Source: FEB-22 sp003105195 (lineage in GTDB: Bacteria > Pseudomonadota > Alphaproteobacteria > Rhizobiales > Xanthobacteraceae). Taken from it: a DNA stretch of 64,000 nt. The stretch is from positions 124,001 to 188,000 of the forward strand of contig JAOSKV010000047.1 in assembly GCA_027493405.1 (NCBI GenBank), read 5' to 3'. The position numbers and the translations under genes are program-made. Positions 60,780-64,000 of this stretch are shown piece by piece (the stretch's first letter is position 1; the number at the start of each line of letters is the position of its first letter). Under the pieces are notes generated by a model. The model searched no databases and had not been told where the DNA came from. It saw only the letters and a list, made by a program, of their open reading frames with translations.

Positions 60780-60822
60780 GCGCGGCAGCCGCCGCGGCCA
60801 TCCGAAGAGAGGAGAGGGATTC

Positions 60823-61881
60823 ATGACACTGTCGAGATCGAGCGCGGCCCTGGTTCTCGCCGCCGGCATCGCCTGGGCGGGCGCCGCCCACGCGCAGGAC
60901 ATGCCGAAGACCCACCTCAAGGTCGTCGGCGCCTGGGGCAATCTCTCCCAGTACAAGAATTTCGAGCTGCCGTTCTGGAGCCGGGAGATCACCGAGCGCT
61001 CCAAGGGAGCCGTCACCGCGGAGATCACCCCGTTCAACGAGATGGGGCTCAAGGGCGCGGAGATCTTCCGGCTGATGCGGCTCGGCGTGATCGACTTCGG
61101 CTCCACGGTGCTCGGCTATGTCGCGGGCGACGACGCCCGCAACGAGGCCGTCGACCTCGCCGGGCTCGCCCCGGACGTCGCGACCGCGCGCAAGGTCTCG
61201 GACGCCTACAAGCCGGTCTACGACAAGTTCTACCGCGAGAAGTTCGGCATCCAGGTCCTCGGCATCTGGCCCTATCCGGCGCAGGTGATCTTCTGCAACG
61301 GGGAAATCAAGGGGCTCTCGGACCTGAAGGGCAAGAAGGTGCGCACCGGCAACCGCACGCTCGCCGAGTTCGTCGAGGCGCTGGGCGGGACCGGCGTCAC
61401 GATGGCGTTCTCCGAAGTGGTGCCGGCGCTGCAGAACAAGGTGGTCGACTGCGCGATCACGGGAACTCTCTCGGGCAACTCCGCGAAGTGGCACGAGGTC
61501 TCGACCCATATCTACGCCCTGCCGGTCGGCTGGAGCCAGGTGATGCACGCCGCGAACGTGCGCACCTGGAACAAGCTCGCGCCGCCGGTCCGCAGCTTCC
61601 TGCAGGCCGAGATCGCGCGCCTCGAGGACGCGATCTGGAAGGCGATGGACAACGAGACCCAGCAGGGCTTTGACTGCAACACCGGCAAGGACGCCTGCAC
61701 CATGGGCACCAAGGCGAAGATGACGCTGGTGCCGGTGAGCGAGGCCGATCGCGCACTGCTGAAGAAGGTGCTGACCGAGACCGTGGTGCCGAAATGGGCG
61801 GCGCGCTGCCCGGGCGATTGCGTGCCCGAATGGAACCAGACGGTCGGCAAGATCGTCGGGATTTCGGCCAAGGCCAACTGA
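60823..61881 (+). CDS. dctP: TRAP transporter solute-binding protein (intact copy)
   Basis: A complete 352-residue periplasmic binding protein with a signal peptide (residues 1-25, ending AHAQ). It has the DctP-family blocks GVIDFGSTVLGYVAGDD near residue 87, GKKVRTGNRTLAEFVEALGG near residue 172 and VVPALQNKVVDCAITG near residue 196, with the Arg that contacts organic-acid carboxylates (VRTGNR). It should bind a small organic acid for uptake by DctQM. AGAGAGG precedes the ATG. Bases from 61245 on are repeated at 57528. Confidence 0.93.
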   Translation: MTLSRSSAALVLAAGIAWAGAAHAQDMPKTHLKVVGAWGNLSQYKNFELPFWSREITERSKGAVTAEITPFNEMGLKGAEIFRLMRLGVIDFGSTVLGYVAGDDARNEAVDLAGLAPDVATARKVSDAYKPVYDKFYREKFGIQVLGIWPYPAQVIFCNGEIKGLSDLKGKKVRTGNRTLAEFVEALGGTGVTMAFSEVVPALQNKVVDCAITGTLSGNSAKWHEVSTHIYALPVGWSQVMHAANVRTWNKLAPPVRSFLQAEIARLEDAIWKAMDNETQQGFDCNTGKDACTMGTKAKMTLVPVSEADRALLKKVLTETVVPKWAARCPGDCVPEWNQTVGKIVGISAKAN

Positions 61882-61959
61882 TCCGATGCGCGGACCCGCT
61901 CCCGGTCGGTTTCCGGGGGCGGGCGCGCGAGCGCGCCGCCGCGCCATGCGATCCGATCC

Positions 61960-62561
61960 ATGACCTTTCTCGACCGCTGGCTCCGTCTCGTCGACCGCGT
62001 CGCGACCATCGCGGTGTGGAGCGGCGGCGCCCTTCTGCTCGCCGCGGCCGCGCTGGTCGGCGTCGAGGTGGTCCTGCGCAAGGCGCTGCGGATCTCGCTC
62101 GGCGGCGCCGACGAGCTGTCGGGCTACGCCTTCGCGATCGCGACCAGCTGGGCGCTCGCCTTCGCGCTGCTGCGGCGCGCCCATGTGCGGGTCGACGTCG
62201 TCTATGCGCGCCTGCCGGCGCGGCTGCGCGCCGGGCTCGATCTCGTGGCGCTGGTCGCGATGGCGGAGCTTCGCGGCGGTGCTGACCCAGCGCGCGGCGG
62301 CGGTGCTCGGCGATTCGCTCGCCTTCGCGGCGCGGGCGACGACGCCGCTGGCGACGCCGCTCTGGATCCCGCAGGCCATGTGGCTCGGCGGCTTCGCGCT
62401 CTTCCTGCTGGCGCTGCCGCCGCTGGTGCTGCGCTGCGCGCTCGCCCTCGTGACGGGCGACACGGCGAGCGTGCAGCGACTCGCGGGGGCGCGCTCGCTG
62501 CAGGAGGACGCCGCCGCCGAGATCGCGCATGTCGCGCCGCCGCCCGGCGGGGGCGCGCTGA
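61960..62561 (+). pseudogene. dctQ: dctQ, copy B (frameshifted)
   Basis: This starts correctly (MTFLDRWLRLVDRVATIAVW) and reads as the TRAP small membrane subunit up to about residue 101. There an extra G near 62265 (GATGGCGGAGC) shifts the frame. A second extra G near 62550 (GGCGGGGGCGC) disturbs the stop. Copy A is correct at these two points, so an undamaged dctQ can be rebuilt by combining the copies. Confidence 0.8.
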
Positions 62562-62723
62562 TGCTCGCGCTCACCTTCGCGCTCCTGATCGCCCTCCTGG
62601 CGCTGGCGATCCCCGTGGCGGCGGCGCTCGGGCTGCTCGGCCTCGCGCTCGACCGCATCTACGGGACCATGCCGCTTTCGCTCGCGCTCGGGGAGGTCGC
62701 CTGGTCGGCCGGCAAGGACTTCC
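62561..62723 (+). pseudogene. dctM: 5' fragment of dctM, copy B
   Basis: Fifty-four codons of the large TRAP subunit (MLALTFALLIALLALAIPVA onward) match copy A exactly up to AAGGACTTCC at 62723. There the sequence changes at once to the inside of a molybdopterin oxidoreductase gene on the opposite strand. This marks the end of the 1479-base duplicate. Confidence 0.85.
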
Positions 62724-64000
62724 CCGTAGGTGTCGACCTTCAGGTTGGGAATCGCATAGGGGCCGGCCGCGAGGATCGCGGCCTTGCGCATCACGCCCTC
62801 GGTGGAGAGCCCGTAGGCGCCGCCGTCCGAGACCATGGCGATCTCGACCGCCGTGATCCGGCCGTCGCGCATCAGGCCCATGCGGTAGCGGGTGCGCGAG
62901 GGATGGCGCTTGGCGGTGGAGACGATCGATTCCTCGCGCGTGAACACGTAGCGCACCGGGCGGCCGCTCTTCATGGCGGCGAGCGCCAGCATGCCCTGGT
63001 AGATCATGTCCTCCTTGCCGCCGAAGCCGCCGCCGACCGGGCTCATGATGAAGCGCACCTTGTTGATCGGCCGGGCGATGATGCGGGAGAGCATATGGCG
63101 GTGGTGGGTGATGTTCTGGCTCGGCGAGACCACGGTGACGACGCCGTCCGGATCGACATAGGCGAGCCCGGCCTCGGGCTCGAGATAGGCGTGCTCGACC
63201 TGCTGGGTCGTGAAGGTCTCGGCGAGCACCAGGTCGGATCGCGCGAAGGCGGCCTCCACGTCGCCCTTGCGGATCGGGATGTGCATGGTGACGTTGCCGG
63301 GCGCGTAGTCGTGCAGCACGGGCGCGCCCGGCTGCATGGCGGCATCGGCGTCATGGACGGCGGGAAGCGGCTCGTAGACGACTTTGATGCCCGCGAGCGC
63401 ACGGCGCGCCGCGACGACGTCCTCGGCCGCGACGGCGGCGACCGCCTCGCCGACATGGCGCACCTTGCCGCGCGCCATCACGGGCTGGTCGTGCACGAAC
63501 ACCCCGAAGCCGTCCTCGCCCGGCACGTCGGCGGCCGTGATCACGGCCTCGACCCCCGGCATGGCTTCGGCCGCGGAGGTGTCGATCGCGACGATGCGGG
63601 CATGGGCGTGGGGCGAGCGCAGCACCTGCAGGTGCAGCATGCCGGGCATCACCATGTCGCCCGCATATTTCAGCGCGCCCGAGACCTTGGACGGGGCATC
63701 GATGCGGCGCACGCTCGCCCCGATGAAGCGCCCGTCGGGCGCCTCGGCCTCGGCGAGCGCGGTCGCGGGGAGGCGGCCGTTCTGCACGTCGCGGGCGAGC
63801 TCGACGGCGTCGAAAATCTTCTGGTAGCCGGTGCAGCGGCAGATGTTGCCGCCGAGCCGCTCCTTGATCTCCTCGCGGCTCCGCGAGGGGGTTGGCGCGC
63901 AGGGCCGCGGTCGCGGCCATCACCATGCCGGGGATGCAGTAGCCGCACTGGCTCGCGCCCGCCTTGTGGAAGGCCTTCTGCAGCACCGAGAGCTCGCCCG
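62724..64000 (-). pseudogene. [2Fe-2S]/molybdopterin aldehyde-xanthine oxidoreductase, both ends missing and frameshifted
   Basis: From the window edge inward the minus strand encodes the second [2Fe-2S] motif (GASQCGYCIPGMVMAATAAL, later GGNICRCTGYQKI). It then runs in frame into the molybdenum subunit (RFIGASVRRIDAPSKVSGAL, MSPVGGGFGGKED). Iron-sulfur and molybdenum domains are thus one chain, as in Mop-type aldehyde oxidoreductases. One extra base in the G-run at 63887-63891 breaks the frame between them; removing it restores NPSRSREEIKERL. The C-terminal half is lost at the join at 62724. The substrate is unknown. Confidence 0.8.

Noticed and set aside
61457..63787. 776-codon minus-strand frame starting as a molybdenum oxidoreductase and continuing through the TRAP genes
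   Set aside because: Only the part from 62724 on is real; the remainder is antisense to dctP and dctQ beyond the chimeric join.
1..64000. CRISPR arrays, rRNA, intact tRNA genes, transposases and phage genes
   Set aside because: I looked for regularly spaced direct repeats, tRNA T-arm/CCA signatures and recombinase or capsid-like proteins and found none beyond the single tRNA-like relic at 43475-43511.

Overview
The window reads as a very GC-rich (roughly 70% by eye) alphaproteobacterial chromosome segment, most likely order Hyphomicrobiales (Rhizobiales). This rests on a set of genes typical of that class (DUF3126 beside cysE, a BTLCP transglutaminase-like protease beside a tandem PilZ protein, a PAS_5 protein, DUF2336, a CheY-like regulator with HPt partner, a COG3904 ClpP-like protein) and on short intergenic repeats of the kind common in Bradyrhizobium relatives. 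No rRNA, intact tRNA, transposase, phage gene or CRISPR array was seen.

Layout. 1-9.1 kb: housekeeping and catabolic genes (FAD monooxygenase cut by the window edge, CHCC zinc-finger protein, flavodoxin-like protein, crotonase, two translationally coupled alpha/beta hydrolases, serine acetyltransferase plus DUF3126). 9.1-13.5 kb: a c-di-GMP/envelope group (BTLCP protease, double PilZ protein, PAS_5 protein, rhomboid, CBS protein), with an AT-rich double-palindrome control region, two strong intrinsic terminators and a possible small RNA. 13.5-22.5 kb: patatin, flavin reductase, nitroreductase, a trehalose-phosphatase/GH15 pair, a small cytochrome c and thrS. 22.7-28.5 kb: an FtsX-type permease with an HlyD adaptor but no ATPase, a membrane protein, a broken DUF305 gene and an MFS transporter.

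28.5-39.8 kb is the most coherent accessory block: about a dozen genes on the minus strand forming a periplasmic copper-handling operon. In transcription order these are a Cys-rich secreted protein, FixH/YtkA-like protein, CusB-like adaptor, CusA-like RND pump, cytochrome c, His-rich protein, lipoprotein, TolC-like outer-membrane protein, Tat-exported multicopper oxidase, cupredoxin, CusF-like chaperone, DUF302 protein and a 53-residue membrane peptide. A perfect Crp/Fnr-type palindrome sits where the promoter should be.

39.9-55.2 kb: yidD, a ClpP-like secreted protein, an Fe-S scaffold, folE-hisI, a CoA-ester lyase and MaoC hydratase, a lytic transglycosylase, DUF2336, HPt and CheY-like signalling proteins, NAD kinase, cutA, a TPR protein, a cobalamin riboswitch with its TonB-dependent receptor, a metallo-beta-lactamase-fold hydrolase and a DUF1445 hydro-lyase.

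55.2-64 kb: an IolD-like ThDP enzyme followed by a scrambled zone. A TRAP transporter (dctPQM) is present twice over 1479 bases, and each copy carries different single-base indels. Gene fragments meet head to head at four abrupt junctions, one stretch contains 14 and 15 G in a row, and a [2Fe-2S]/molybdopterin oxidoreductase is truncated and frameshifted. I read this zone as probable misassembly or low-quality sequence over paralogous loci, though a real recent rearrangement cannot be excluded from sequence alone.
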